IMG/VR virus record: IMGVR_UViG_3300032087_002275
Coordinates: 1-21,117 of that record
Length of the DNA: 21,117 nt
Source: a virus
Reading direction: 5' to 3' (one strand)
A model generated the notes under the pieces. That model was not told the DNA's origin. It did not search any database and saw nothing but the letters and a program-made list of their open reading frames with translations. The position numbers and the translations under genes were made by a program. Positions 1-7,908 of the stretch are shown in pieces (positions within the stretch are counted from its first letter, which is position 1; each line of letters starts with the position of its first letter).

Positions 1-1974
1 CGTTTTGTCGATTATTTGTTGTTTTGCGATCTGGAATTGCTGAGTCGATTCTGTTGAATTGACTACAGTGTTCACATCTTCTTCTGTACTGGTGAGGCTG
101 TTCTGAGAAGCTTGCAGATCCTTTAATACCTGACTGTTAGCTTCTAGCTCATCCCCAATGGCTTGTTCTTGTGCCAGTAACTCATCACGCTGTTTAGCAA
201 CGTCTTCAGGCATCTCTTTGCCATCGTATTGAGCTTCTAACTCCTCTATTTGCGTGCCGATCTCTTCGCCACGATCACGAACTGCTATAAGCGCTTGCTT
301 AGCGGCTGTGACAAGTTTAGCGCCCTCCTCTAGATTGACTTCGCCGCCTTCCTCAGAAGGTTGTGTTACCGTTTTGTGACGGTCGGCAATTCTAGAGATC
401 ACATCTGAAACTTCAAACGTAGAGGTATTTTCGTCTTCAGAAGTAGAATTTCGAGTCTGCACTGGTACTTTAGTATCAATTGACTCATCAATGGCTTTGT
501 CCAGTTCAGCATTCTTAGTTTCTTGTGCCGCTTTCTCAGCAGCAGCTTTGACAGCCTCTTGCTGCAGTGGCTCAACAACTTTTTTCTTAACCGTGTCTCC
601 AGCTGCGCCCAGTACTGAGCCAGGTACGGGAGTCATACCACCAGCTGCTGCGCCAATCACTGCGCCCTGATAGACTTCACCGCCATCTATCTCATCCAGT
701 GACTTACCTTCAGCCAACTGCTCAAGTCCAGTTTGAACGCCTTCAGTGACGCCCTCTGTAGCACCTGCAGTAGCAGGTTTAACCGTACGTCCCAGTAGAG
801 CCTTTTTAAGCGACTGTGTGCCTGTATTGGCTTTACCTTTAACCAATCCAGCGGCTTTAAGTAACGCAGCATCAGCGACCATTTCTACGCCAGCAGCTGC
901 CATTGAAGCCATAAACATTTGACCCGTCTCTTCTTTAGACGGTAACTGACCATCATTCTCTAGGCGGTATGCATCAATACCACGACGGAACGTATCAAAA
1001 CCGTAAGCTGCGTTTGTTGTCGCTAAAGAAGCTTTACCGAATAAACCAGACAGTAACTGAGGCGCGTTCTCAACAGCGTATTCAAGTGAAGCGCCTGGGT
1101 TGTTAGCAATCGTACCAATACCGTCTACGATCAAGTTACCAACCGCTTGAGCCGCTTCCAGTGTGGTTGCGTCTTCAGAGAAGCCCTGCTTATTCACGTT
1201 CCATGCAGTGCTAAGTTCATCGACCATGTCATTACGACTAGAGTCATTGAAGATGCCCGAGACAAACGTATCTTCCATGAAGAACTTATCAATCTCAGAC
1301 GCAGCATCATTGGCTTTAACCGCTGCTTGTAGCTTAGAGCGGTAAGTCGTTGGATTACCGTTAACGCCTTCTGTACCTAAGCCTTCGAAACCAGAAAGAT
1401 CTGGGCCTTCGTCTTGTGAGACAACGACATCCAGTAGTGCGTTCTCAGCGTCAGTCAGTGATGGGATTTCTGCTTCACGAGCATCGAGGAATGCCATGCG
1501 ATCTTCATACTCTTTTGCAGTAATCGATCCCATGATGTTGTCTGCCATTGCCAGACGACGTTGACGAGCTAATTCGCGGGTAGCGCCATCAATGCCCATT
1601 TGTTTGTTGAAGCTTTTGATCGCTTCTTCAGGGACGCCACTAATTTCCCAAGCCGAGGCAATGTTGGCAGGTATCTGAACCAACTGGCTTAAGGTACGTG
1701 GAATACCGATCTCAACTGCAGCAGCAACAGAGTTTGCAACCGTTCCACCAAACGTATTTAAATTATCATCCGTTACCCACGCATCTGATTCACGCACCGC
1801 CTGATTATATTGGCGCTGACGAATCGCTTCGGCATTTTGGATAATGGCTTCTTGTTTAGAAAGAGGATTAACTCGCTGAGTTAATATATTTTGTTTTTCA
1901 GTTGAAGCAGTATTAACTGCATCTTCTTTTGTTGGTGGGGTAATTAAAGGTGAGTAAGGATTGTTGCTGCTCAT
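1..1974 (-). CDS. Giant internal virion (ejection) protein, N-terminal 658 residues, partial
   Basis: The frame is open from an ATG at 1974 to the window edge with no stop, so at least 658 codons and the C-terminus is outside. GAGGA lies about 10 nt before the ATG. The sequence is Ala/Gly/Glu-rich and helical. Around residues 400-415 it has an EGVTEGVQ-type motif, followed near 435-458 by a Gly/Ala-rich hydrophobic patch (GAVIGAAAGG...), then a long charged coiled coil at about 555-650. This order (helical N-terminus, EG.QEG..Q motif, glycine-rich patch) is what I remember from the N-terminal domain of the N4 virion RNA polymerase and from other giant ejected phage proteins. It is the last gene of the head operon and follows two smaller probable ejection proteins, as in T7 14-15-16 or N4 52-51-50. 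It probably leaves the capsid with the DNA. Whether a polymerase, transglycosylase or other enzyme domain follows cannot be seen here. Confidence 0.75.
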   Translation of the reverse strand, partial: MSSNNPYSPLITPPTKEDAVNTASTEKQNILTQRVNPLSKQEAIIQNAEAIRQRQYNQAVRESDAWVTDDNLNTFGGTVANSVAAAVEIGIPRTLSQLVQIPANIASAWEISGVPEEAIKSFNKQMGIDGATRELARQRRLAMADNIMGSITAKEYEDRMAFLDAREAEIPSLTDAENALLDVVVSQDEGPDLSGFEGLGTEGVNGNPTTYRSKLQAAVKANDAASEIDKFFMEDTFVSGIFNDSSRNDMVDELSTAWNVNKQGFSEDATTLEAAQAVGNLIVDGIGTIANNPGASLEYAVENAPQLLSGLFGKASLATTNAAYGFDTFRRGIDAYRLENDGQLPSKEETGQMFMASMAAAGVEMVADAALLKAAGLVKGKANTGTQSLKKALLGRTVKPATAGATEGVTEGVQTGLEQLAEGKSLDEIDGGEVYQGAVIGAAAGGMTPVPGSVLGAAGDTVKKKVVEPLQQEAVKAAAEKAAQETKNAELDKAIDESIDTKVPVQTRNSTSEDENTSTFEVSDVISRIADRHKTVTQPSEEGGEVNLEEGAKLVTAAKQALIAVRDRGEEIGTQIEELEAQYDGKEMPEDVAKQRDELLAQEQAIGDELEANSQVLKDLQASQNSLTSTEEDVNTVVNSTESTQQFQIAKQQIIDKT

Positions 1975-1994
1975 TTAATATTAATCCTCGATAT

Positions 1995-2027
1995 AAATAA
2001 AAATAGCCCGCAAATATACGGGCTATT
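1995..2027 (-). terminator. Intrinsic terminator-like hairpin after the 445-aa gene
   Basis: A 9-bp stem AATAGCCCG/CGGGCTATT (2002-2010 and 2019-2027) with an 8-nt loop. Read on the minus strand it is followed by TTTTTATTT. It sits between the stop of the 445-aa gene and the Shine-Dalgarno sequence of the giant ORF. There is little room for a new promoter after it, so it probably attenuates rather than ends transcription. Confidence 0.75.
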
Positions 2028-2047
2028 ATGAACTATTTAATTTTTAA

Positions 2048-3385
2048 TTACCTAGTTCGTTTATTATCGATAATTGTTTGTCGCTGAGCTTGTTTTAATC
2101 TATTTAGATCACCGGCTATTTTAGCCTCTGCCGCAGTACGAGCTTGGTCAGAGTTATAATTAAAAGCACGAAGTGTTTCAATATCAGCACGAGCCAATGA
2201 ATATTGATCCCAAACCTTTTTAAGGTTGCGTTCAAACTGAGACATGTAAGTCTGCCCATCTTCGTCTTTACCGATCATATCAAACGCACGTTTGATAACC
2301 GCACCGGGAATACTATTACCTGTTTGTGCAATAAGTGGGTTTTTACTACGAATCAGTTTAGTTTCTAGCTCGCTGACAAGGTCTTGCATGGCAGGTACCA
2401 CATTTTCAGCACCTTGCTTACCGTCAGCAAACCAATCATCGGGAGTAAACAGACTCGACTCACCTGCATTCTCACCAGCGTATCTATAGGCATCCGCTTG
2501 CTGAATATTTTCATCGTTCATCCAACCTTGGATCTCGTCTTCACTGAAGCGGATGTTAAGGTTCTCACGTTGACGATCCAGTGCACGATCCAACACTTTT
2601 AGATTGTTCTCACCTGCTGCTTGAAGAGCTAACTGATTCTGCTTCTGTTGTTCAGTTAACTGGTTCCAAGATGACCAAGTAGCGCGTCCGTCGTTCAGTG
2701 CTTTGTTGTAAGCAGCACCAGTGACGCCCGCTTCTTTCAAGCGTGTCGCCAAAGCACCCATGACTTCTGACTCATCATCCACATTACGAGCCACATCCTG
2801 AATGATGGTAGCTGCGTTATCCTGCATGGTGCATTGGTTCTGAGTGTAGTTGTAGTCGTTATCGTCACGCTGATTGGTTTCAAGAGAGTTGTACAGCTCA
2901 CCTGCATTAGGAATAAGCGCTTCGTTCTCTTTAAGGAATGCTTCAGCACCCTTGTAATCGTTTGAGCCAAGCAATGCGTTAAACTGATTAATCAATGGCG
3001 CAGCTGTACGCTCTTTAAGCGTCTGCTCGTAGTTGTACGCAGTCGTTGCATCATCCATCAACTGATTGTCACGTTGACCCAATGCACTCAAGATCTTAGA
3101 GGTATCGATCTGAGCACCGTACTGCTGTTGCAGTGCTTGTGGGTTCAAACGTTGCTGTAGCGCTTCATAACCAGCTAGGTCGTTAAGCCCCGCAATCTCG
3201 TTAAGAATGTTCTGTGTATTCGCAGCTTTAGTCTGCTCCCAAGCGTCTTGCTGACCCTGAGCGTAGTCTTCTGCCGTGGTTGCTAGTTTGCCCAGACCAC
3301 CTGAGATCAACTTAGCAGCTGCAGCCGCTGAACTGTTTACATCAGAAAAGCTTGGCGCATTAATGTTCTTCCAGGTGATCGGCAT
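2048..3385 (-). CDS. Probable internal virion/ejection protein (T7 gp15 or N4 gp51 position)
   Basis: A 445-aa, Gln/Asn/Ala-rich, almost wholly helical protein without membrane segments or cysteine clusters. It begins MPITWKNINAPSF, a start I associate with podovirus internal virion proteins, followed by an Ala-rich helix (residues 18-40). CGGAG precedes the ATG; the ATG lies 2 nt after the stop of the 168-aa gene, so the two are probably coupled. Its position between a small and a giant helical virion protein is that of T7 gp15, a periplasmic ejection-tunnel component, but it is shorter than T7 gp15 (747 aa). The role is inferred from position and composition; no catalytic motif is visible. 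Confidence 0.65.
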   Translation of the reverse strand: MPITWKNINAPSFSDVNSSAAAAAKLISGGLGKLATTAEDYAQGQQDAWEQTKAANTQNILNEIAGLNDLAGYEALQQRLNPQALQQQYGAQIDTSKILSALGQRDNQLMDDATTAYNYEQTLKERTAAPLINQFNALLGSNDYKGAEAFLKENEALIPNAGELYNSLETNQRDDNDYNYTQNQCTMQDNAATIIQDVARNVDDESEVMGALATRLKEAGVTGAAYNKALNDGRATWSSWNQLTEQQKQNQLALQAAGENNLKVLDRALDRQRENLNIRFSEDEIQGWMNDENIQQADAYRYAGENAGESSLFTPDDWFADGKQGAENVVPAMQDLVSELETKLIRSKNPLIAQTGNSIPGAVIKRAFDMIGKDEDGQTYMSQFERNLKKVWDQYSLARADIETLRAFNYNSDQARTAAEAKIAGDLNRLKQAQRQTIIDNKRTR

Positions 3386-3387
3386 AC

Positions 3388-3894
3388 TTAGACTCCGTTT
3401 TTCTTCATGTAGTCACCAACAGACTGGTAACCAGTAGGGTTAGCGCCCAGACGAGCACGCTGACGATCTTCAAGAGATGCGTTGGTTAGCTTTTGCTGGT
3501 TAGCAAGGTTAGTCAGTGCAAGATCTTTCTTCAGTGCAAACTGATCACGAGCCAGATCCAACTGCTGCATACCCAACCAAGACTGACCAATACCGCTGAT
3601 CGCGCCTAATAGTGGTGCGCCCCAACCTTGTTGTTGAACGCCGTTAGCATCTGTGTAACCCAAAGCACCTTTCATGAAGTCGCTCTGGAAAAAACCAGGG
3701 CCACCGACATTTGCAGTAGACGGTGCCAATGCTTGGTTGGTTAGTGCCCAAGAACCATCAAGACCAAAGTTCTGATCTGCCAACATCTGTTGTTGCTGTG
3801 ACATTACAGCGTTTTGCTGAGGCGTTCCGCCCCAACTAAACAAACTGCTCAACACATCCGAAATTGGATTTGGATTGAGATTAAACTCTGCCAT
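3388..3894 (-). CDS. Small internal virion protein (T7 gp14-like position)
   Basis: A 168-aa protein. Residues 1-90 are low-complexity Gln/Asn/Gly/Pro-rich; residues 93-108 (GAPLLGAISGIGQSWLG) form a small hydrophobic Gly-rich segment; residues 109-150 are a helix of the type 'LDLARDQFALKK...TNLANQ' that I recognise from small internal virion proteins of T7-like and cyanophage-like podoviruses. Such proteins (T7 gp14) are ejected first and form a pore in the outer membrane. GAGGT precedes the ATG at good spacing, and the gene ends 2 nt before the 445-aa gene. The family assignment rests on pattern and context, not on a search. Confidence 0.6.
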   Translation of the reverse strand: MAEFNLNPNPISDVLSSLFSWGGTPQQNAVMSQQQQMLADQNFGLDGSWALTNQALAPSTANVGGPGFFQSDFMKGALGYTDANGVQQQGWGAPLLGAISGIGQSWLGMQQLDLARDQFALKKDLALTNLANQQKLTNASLEDRQRARLGANPTGYQSVGDYMKKNGV

Positions 3895-3910
3895 TACTTT
3901 TAAACCTCAT

Positions 3911-6226
3911 TTATTCGTAAGTTGGCTGCGGTAACTGCAGCATTATGTCTGCGTAATTATTCATCATCGTATAACCCAATAAACCAGGATTAGTATTATG
4001 AATAGTTCGCTCATAATAGTTAGATGGATACTCGTTAAAGTTTATCATTGGTTCCGAATAAACAAACTCCATTGGGTCTATTAATCCGTCAACCGCTAAT
4101 AATTCCTGCGCTTCTTTTAATGCATCTAGGCTTTCTTTATATTCTTCTTGGAATACATCAAAGTCATTTTGTAAATCTTTAAATGCATCGCCAAGGTTTG
4201 CAGATATTCCCTGACTTAATCCAGACGCCGTCTGTAATAAAACATCAGCCCATGCCGCATTATCAATATTCCATCCAGAAACTGATAACTGGTAAATAGC
4301 AATTGCCGCTGCAATGATTGCCACAATAAATGAGTTTTCAATACCCAGTGCTTTAACTAAGTATTTGAAACCAACTGATATCACATACGAGATCACAATG
4401 GCTTCAATCAGCATCATTAATGCAGCGTTATACGCCCCGTTAGCAAGAGCTGTAGCAAACGCAGCACCGCCACCTGTGTAGATCACCAACGCAATAGCAG
4501 CGATCTGAAGCAGGGTTTTAAATAACCCCGTCTGGTACCACTTAACCTTAGTGACTTTGTAAGAGTTAAATACGATCTGTAGTGCGTCGTAGTAGAGAGA
4601 GTTGCGTTTGAGTGCACCCATCTGGTCAACAATGTCACTGTGAAGTGGAATCACAAAGTTGTTGTTATCTTCTGATTGAGCATCAGCCAGATCAGTTACA
4701 ACAGTGTGCCCTTGATAAACGTAGTTGGTTAAGACTGGGTTGTAGACCTTAATACGTTTGTACGTGTTCTCACTTATCTGCAATCGAAACTCTACGTAGG
4801 TGTCGTAAAAGTCACGCGCAGCGTCAGCGGTAGCGTGAGCGGTAGCGTGAGCTTTGCCCGACACCACTTCTACTTCAATATTGCTCCACGCAATACGCAG
4901 ATCCAGTACAGAGTCTTGAACTTTAAAGCCACCATTAGCGGATGAGCCAGTATCATCAACGTACTGTCCGTACATGCGATCCCAGAAGCGAGCCAAGTAT
5001 TCAATAGCCGCTTCCGTCTCTGTATTAAGGCGCGTACCGAACATCAGAATGGCATGGTCAATCTCACCGACATCGGGGTTTTCGTTAATAGCCTCCCGTA
5101 AGTCTTGGATGTTGATCCCAATTTTCTTCAGTAGCTTATTACTAGTAATGTACAAATCTGTATCAAAACGGCTCTCTGAACAAAGATCTACATTGTGTCT
5201 ACGTAGTGGAACCACTGGGTAAAACGGTGAGCTATTGCCGGTATAGGTTTGGAATGCCAACTGTGGGTACAGCGCATCGTCTACACGGTACAACCATATT
5301 TTGCGCTCCCCTGACTCCGTCTGGTACGCCGCAAAATAGTAGTAATCATTTAAGATAACTTCTTTAGTGAATGACTCAGTATCTGTCCACGCATCATCAT
5401 ACGTCTGGGTTACGTTAGCCTCAGTGTAAGACGATTGGGACGTTGTAATGGACGGCTCATCTACCGTTGGATCAAGACCGTATGTCCACGTCTCTAGCGT
5501 TTCAATACGTTCAATCGTATAGCCGTTAATGTAGCTAACGCGACGCGTGTAATTCACATCTGACGTAAACGAAGCAATGCCAGTTTCAACGTCATAGTCA
5601 GCTGTCACATCACCTAATATAGCTTTGAAGCTATATTCAGTAGTGGTTGGAAATAGTTGTGATGAAGATTGATACGTAACAGAGCGTCTCCACTGAACGC
5701 CATTCCCGTATGTCCCGGTGGTAGGTGTCTCGTCTTCAGGAGTTGCTGCGGCACGCGTTTCGTTAACGTAGTCCCTAAACTCGTTGTAACGCGCAATACC
5801 GATTTCTGAATCATTACCATTAGGATTGTGGATTACATCTGTATCGTAATCCCATCCAAGGTTTTGGTAGAGCCAATCCATGTGATGAAAACTGAGATCA
5901 GCGTAATCAAGGCGTGTCTCAGAGACAGTAACGCCCTCACCTTCTACCGCTTCAATGACAGCCTCTACGACATCAAGATCGTAGTTAAACGACTCTGTGT
6001 AGCCTTGCGGTAAGCCAAGAGTGTAGTTATCCCGAGCATAGCGATACGCTCGACGAATCTTAATTCCTGCACCGTCTAACATATCCTGTACCAGGCGCTC
6101 AGTTAGATTGTCACCGTTACGGATGACATGCAGCATTGATTTGGTTAATAGCTGTGGCTCAACACCAATCAGTGGCGTCGAGGTTGAACTAACGGAAATC
6201 TTCTTTTTGGAACGGAATAAACCCAT
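3911..6226 (-). CDS. Large virion protein with a C-terminal membrane-like block
   Basis: 771 aa from the ATG at 6226; a TTG two codons upstream (6232) is less likely. Numbering from the TTG, residues 1-160 are mixed helical, 175-300 are Thr/Ser/Tyr-rich and look beta-structured, 330-550 are mixed, 568-650 hold about three long hydrophobic Ala/Ile/Gly-rich segments, and 675-710 are a charged coiled coil. It lies between the coiled-coil 332-aa protein and the ejection trio. Length and slot suit N4 gp53; T7 gp12 (794 aa, tail nozzle) has a similar slot, but a membrane block is not expected in a nozzle. It is most simply a virion protein that inserts in the host envelope during DNA entry. The ATG has no Shine-Dalgarno: a terminator hairpin and its T-run end just 4 nt before it. 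Codons are less biased than in the capsid gene. Function unrecognised. Confidence 0.6.
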   Translation of the reverse strand: MGLFRSKKKISVSSTSTPLIGVEPQLLTKSMLHVIRNGDNLTERLVQDMLDGAGIKIRRAYRYARDNYTLGLPQGYTESFNYDLDVVEAVIEAVEGEGVTVSETRLDYADLSFHHMDWLYQNLGWDYDTDVIHNPNGNDSEIGIARYNEFRDYVNETRAAATPEDETPTTGTYGNGVQWRRSVTYQSSSQLFPTTTEYSFKAILGDVTADYDVETGIASFTSDVNYTRRVSYINGYTIERIETLETWTYGLDPTVDEPSITTSQSSYTEANVTQTYDDAWTDTESFTKEVILNDYYYFAAYQTESGERKIWLYRVDDALYPQLAFQTYTGNSSPFYPVVPLRRHNVDLCSESRFDTDLYITSNKLLKKIGINIQDLREAINENPDVGEIDHAILMFGTRLNTETEAAIEYLARFWDRMYGQYVDDTGSSANGGFKVQDSVLDLRIAWSNIEVEVVSGKAHATAHATADAARDFYDTYVEFRLQISENTYKRIKVYNPVLTNYVYQGHTVVTDLADAQSEDNNNFVIPLHSDIVDQMGALKRNSLYYDALQIVFNSYKVTKVKWYQTGLFKTLLQIAAIALVIYTGGGAAFATALANGAYNAALMMLIEAIVISYVISVGFKYLVKALGIENSFIVAIIAAAIAIYQLSVSGWNIDNAAWADVLLQTASGLSQGISANLGDAFKDLQNDFDVFQEEYKESLDALKEAQELLAVDGLIDPMEFVYSEPMINFNEYPSNYYERTIHNTNPGLLGYTMMNNYADIMLQLPQPTYE
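4821..4856. repeat. Three imperfect 12-bp tandem units inside the 771-aa gene
   Basis: Units gcgtcagcggta, gcgtgagcggta and gcgtgagctttg follow each other directly. The middle unit differs from the first by one base. In the protein they give a short Ala-His-Ala-Thr repeat near residues 461-470. It looks like recent replication slippage that kept the frame. Confidence 0.8.
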
Positions 6227-6230
6227 AAGC

Positions 6231-6255
6231 AAAAAAGGGGGGCTAAACGCCCCCC
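6231..6255 (-). terminator. Strong intrinsic terminator-like hairpin touching the next start codon
   Basis: A 7-bp all-GC stem (GGGGGGC at 6237-6243 with GCCCCCC at 6249-6255) and a 5-nt loop. On the minus strand it is followed by six T residues (6236-6231). It lies just after the stop of the 332-aa gene. The ATG of the 771-aa gene is at 6226, only four bases after the T-run, so a transcript ending here would exclude that gene. Confidence 0.85.
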
Positions 6256-6283
6256 AACCCCCTCACGCTAACTGGTGTAAGCA

Positions 6284-7282
6284 TTAGACTACGCCAATGC
6301 CTGTTTTAGCTTTTTGAACAACACGTTGGATCTCAGAATCTGCAAGACCAGCACCCGCTGGTGAGATACCTTCGTCCGTAGTGCGCTGTACAGACCACAC
6401 ATCGACCATAAGCTTCGCAAGCTTCTGTTCTGCATCACGTGCAAAGCCATCTGTCTGAGCAGCGTACAGAGCTTTCTGCTTACCAAGAACACCACTCACT
6501 GTGATGCCATCAACCATGTCAGCTGTCTGTGCAATCTCTGTCTTACGACGTTGATCCAACACTTCAACTTCTTTGTTGATCTTGGCAATAGCTGCTTGGA
6601 TCTGAGCTTCATCTGCAGTGACTTTAGCGGCAGTGGCTGTCAGTACATTCACGTTAGCAGTAGACGCCGCTGCATCAGCGTTAGTCTTAGCTGTCTGAGC
6701 ATCAATCAATAGACCCTGCTTGGGAATGTTCAGCCCTTCAGCTGTTGCATTCAGGCGCTGTTGCTCAACCATCAGAGTCTCTTCTTGGATCTTCTGATCT
6801 TGGTATTGCAACGTGTTGATCTCACCCTGAAGCTTGATACCTTCCAGAGGAATGATCGTACCTTGTAGCTTAAGGTTGGCTTCTTGACGCTCAGTAAGAT
6901 CAATATCGGCTGCAAGCTTGTCAGTCTGCTTAGCGGTTAACTGAACTTCTTCGTCCAGTTTCAAACCAACTTTGATAAGGTTCTTACCCTCTGTCGCAAG
7001 GTTAGCCAGTTGCTGTGCAACAACGGCTTCTTCACGACGAGTCTTATCAGTTTGTGCTTCAAGCAAGGTAGCCTGAGCTGCTGATTGATCGGCGGTTAGT
7101 GCGTATTGGATCGACTGCTGCAGCACTGCATTCATCGTACCCAAATACAAATTGGCGTAGTCTTCACCGGAGAAGCGATTCTTTTTGTACTCTTCATTGA
7201 GGTGCTCTTTAGCAGCCCTCATGAGTACATCAAATACGCCTTTACCGTTGAGCGTGCCTTCAGTTACTGCAGTAATCGACAT
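6284..7282 (-). CDS. Coiled-coil virion structural protein (N4 gp54 position)
   Basis: A 332-aa protein almost free of aromatic residues after residue 60. Residues 1-60 include 'EEYKKNRFSGEDYANLYLGTMN' style sequence followed by LQQSIQYAL; residues 65-260 are a very long helix rich in Gln, Ala, Thr, Leu and Lys with repeated short 'LQG', 'AQT' and 'TAD' themes. This composition, and the 'G.DYA.LYLG' stretch, are what I associate with N4 gp54-like structural proteins found next to the capsid gene. AGGAG is well placed before the ATG inside the end of the previous gene. It probably forms part of the inner portal/ejection assembly; alternatives are a tail adaptor or ring protein. No enzyme motif is seen. 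Confidence 0.6.
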   Translation of the reverse strand: MSITAVTEGTLNGKGVFDVLMRAAKEHLNEEYKKNRFSGEDYANLYLGTMNAVLQQSIQYALTADQSAAQATLLEAQTDKTRREEAVVAQQLANLATEGKNLIKVGLKLDEEVQLTAKQTDKLAADIDLTERQEANLKLQGTIIPLEGIKLQGEINTLQYQDQKIQEETLMVEQQRLNATAEGLNIPKQGLLIDAQTAKTNADAAASTANVNVLTATAAKVTADEAQIQAAIAKINKEVEVLDQRRKTEIAQTADMVDGITVSGVLGKQKALYAAQTDGFARDAEQKLAKLMVDVWSVQRTTDEGISPAGAGLADSEIQRVVQKAKTGIGVV

Positions 7283-7285
7283 ACG

Positions 7286-7834
7286 TTACTCCTGATCGAT
7301 TGCGCCAGCCATTGCCTGTTGCTGAGCCAAGTCTTTAAGCTCTTGCTCAGTTAGTGGCGGTAGGATCTCAACGCTGAACTCTTTAATCATCTTGCCTTTG
7401 CGCATCTTGTTACCACGTGGTCCGTTAACGGTAGTAAACACCTGACACTTACGTGCTTGGATCGCTTCAAGAATGATGTGCGGTACATGCCACTCAACAC
7501 CGAATGGGACGTACTTACGGAATGTGCCCACAACTGAGTTAGAGACTGTGAAGATCTCACCTTCCCACTCTTTTTTGTTTGGGTTCATGTTAGTGATACG
7601 TAGACGTACCAACTTGCCAGCTTCTTTCTGCATGCGCTGGCGACGTTGCCCAGGAGTCTCGCGTTTAGCTTCAGGCTTTTCTGGAACAACTTCAGCAACC
7701 GCTTCTGCAATAGAGTCAGCAGAGCGAGCTTCTTCGATCTTTGCGATCAACTTTTCACGACCAATTGCTGGGTGGTACTTAAGTCCCATCTCATCAGCAA
7801 GAATCTTTAGATCATCTAGGGAAATATCAGACAT
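7286..7834 (-). CDS. HeH/LEM-domain head protein (N4 gp55 position)
   Basis: A 182-aa protein with three parts. Residues 3-38 (SLDDLKILADEMGLKYHPAIG...LIAKI) have the helix-extended-helix pattern of HeH/LEM or Rho N-terminal-like domains, often nucleic-acid or protein binding. Residues 40-70 are a charged linker with a basic cluster (PGQRRQRMQKEAGK). Residues 72-165 are a compact, basic, beta-rich domain. It directly follows the major capsid gene, a slot often used for head-completion, decoration or connector proteins; T7 gp11 (tail adaptor, 196 aa) occupies the equivalent slot. I do not recognise the C-terminal domain, so the exact role is open. Confidence 0.6.
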   Translation of the reverse strand: MSDISLDDLKILADEMGLKYHPAIGREKLIAKIEEARSADSIAEAVAEVVPEKPEAKRETPGQRRQRMQKEAGKLVRLRITNMNPNKKEWEGEIFTVSNSVVGTFRKYVPFGVEWHVPHIILEAIQARKCQVFTTVNGPRGNKMRKGKMIKEFSVEILPPLTEQELKDLAQQQAMAGAIDQE

Positions 7835-7873
7835 AGGGGATAGTCTCTTTTAGCGTGGATTTAGAAGGAAGGA

Positions 7874-7896
7874 AGCCCCATCACTGGGATGGGGCT
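7874..7896. terminator. Hairpin between the capsid gene and the HeH/LEM gene
   Basis: An 8-bp stem AGCCCCAT/ATGGGGCT (7874-7881 and 7889-7896) with a 7-nt loop. On the minus strand it is followed by TTCCTTCC, a poor T-run, so it is more likely an mRNA 3'-end, processing or stability element for the capsid message than an efficient terminator. The MCP stop codon itself lies in a small palindrome (agtacttaaagtact). Confidence 0.5.
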
Positions 7897-7908
7897 TTAT
7901 GCTAGTAC

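Noticed and set aside
4821-4856. The 12-bp tandem units as a CRISPR-like or regulatory array
   Set aside because: The units are adjacent without spacers, keep the reading frame and lie inside a coding region.
7473-7853. A 126-codon plus-strand ORF across the HeH/LEM gene
   Set aside because: Fully antisense to a gene with a recognised domain and correct operon spacing; no start signal.
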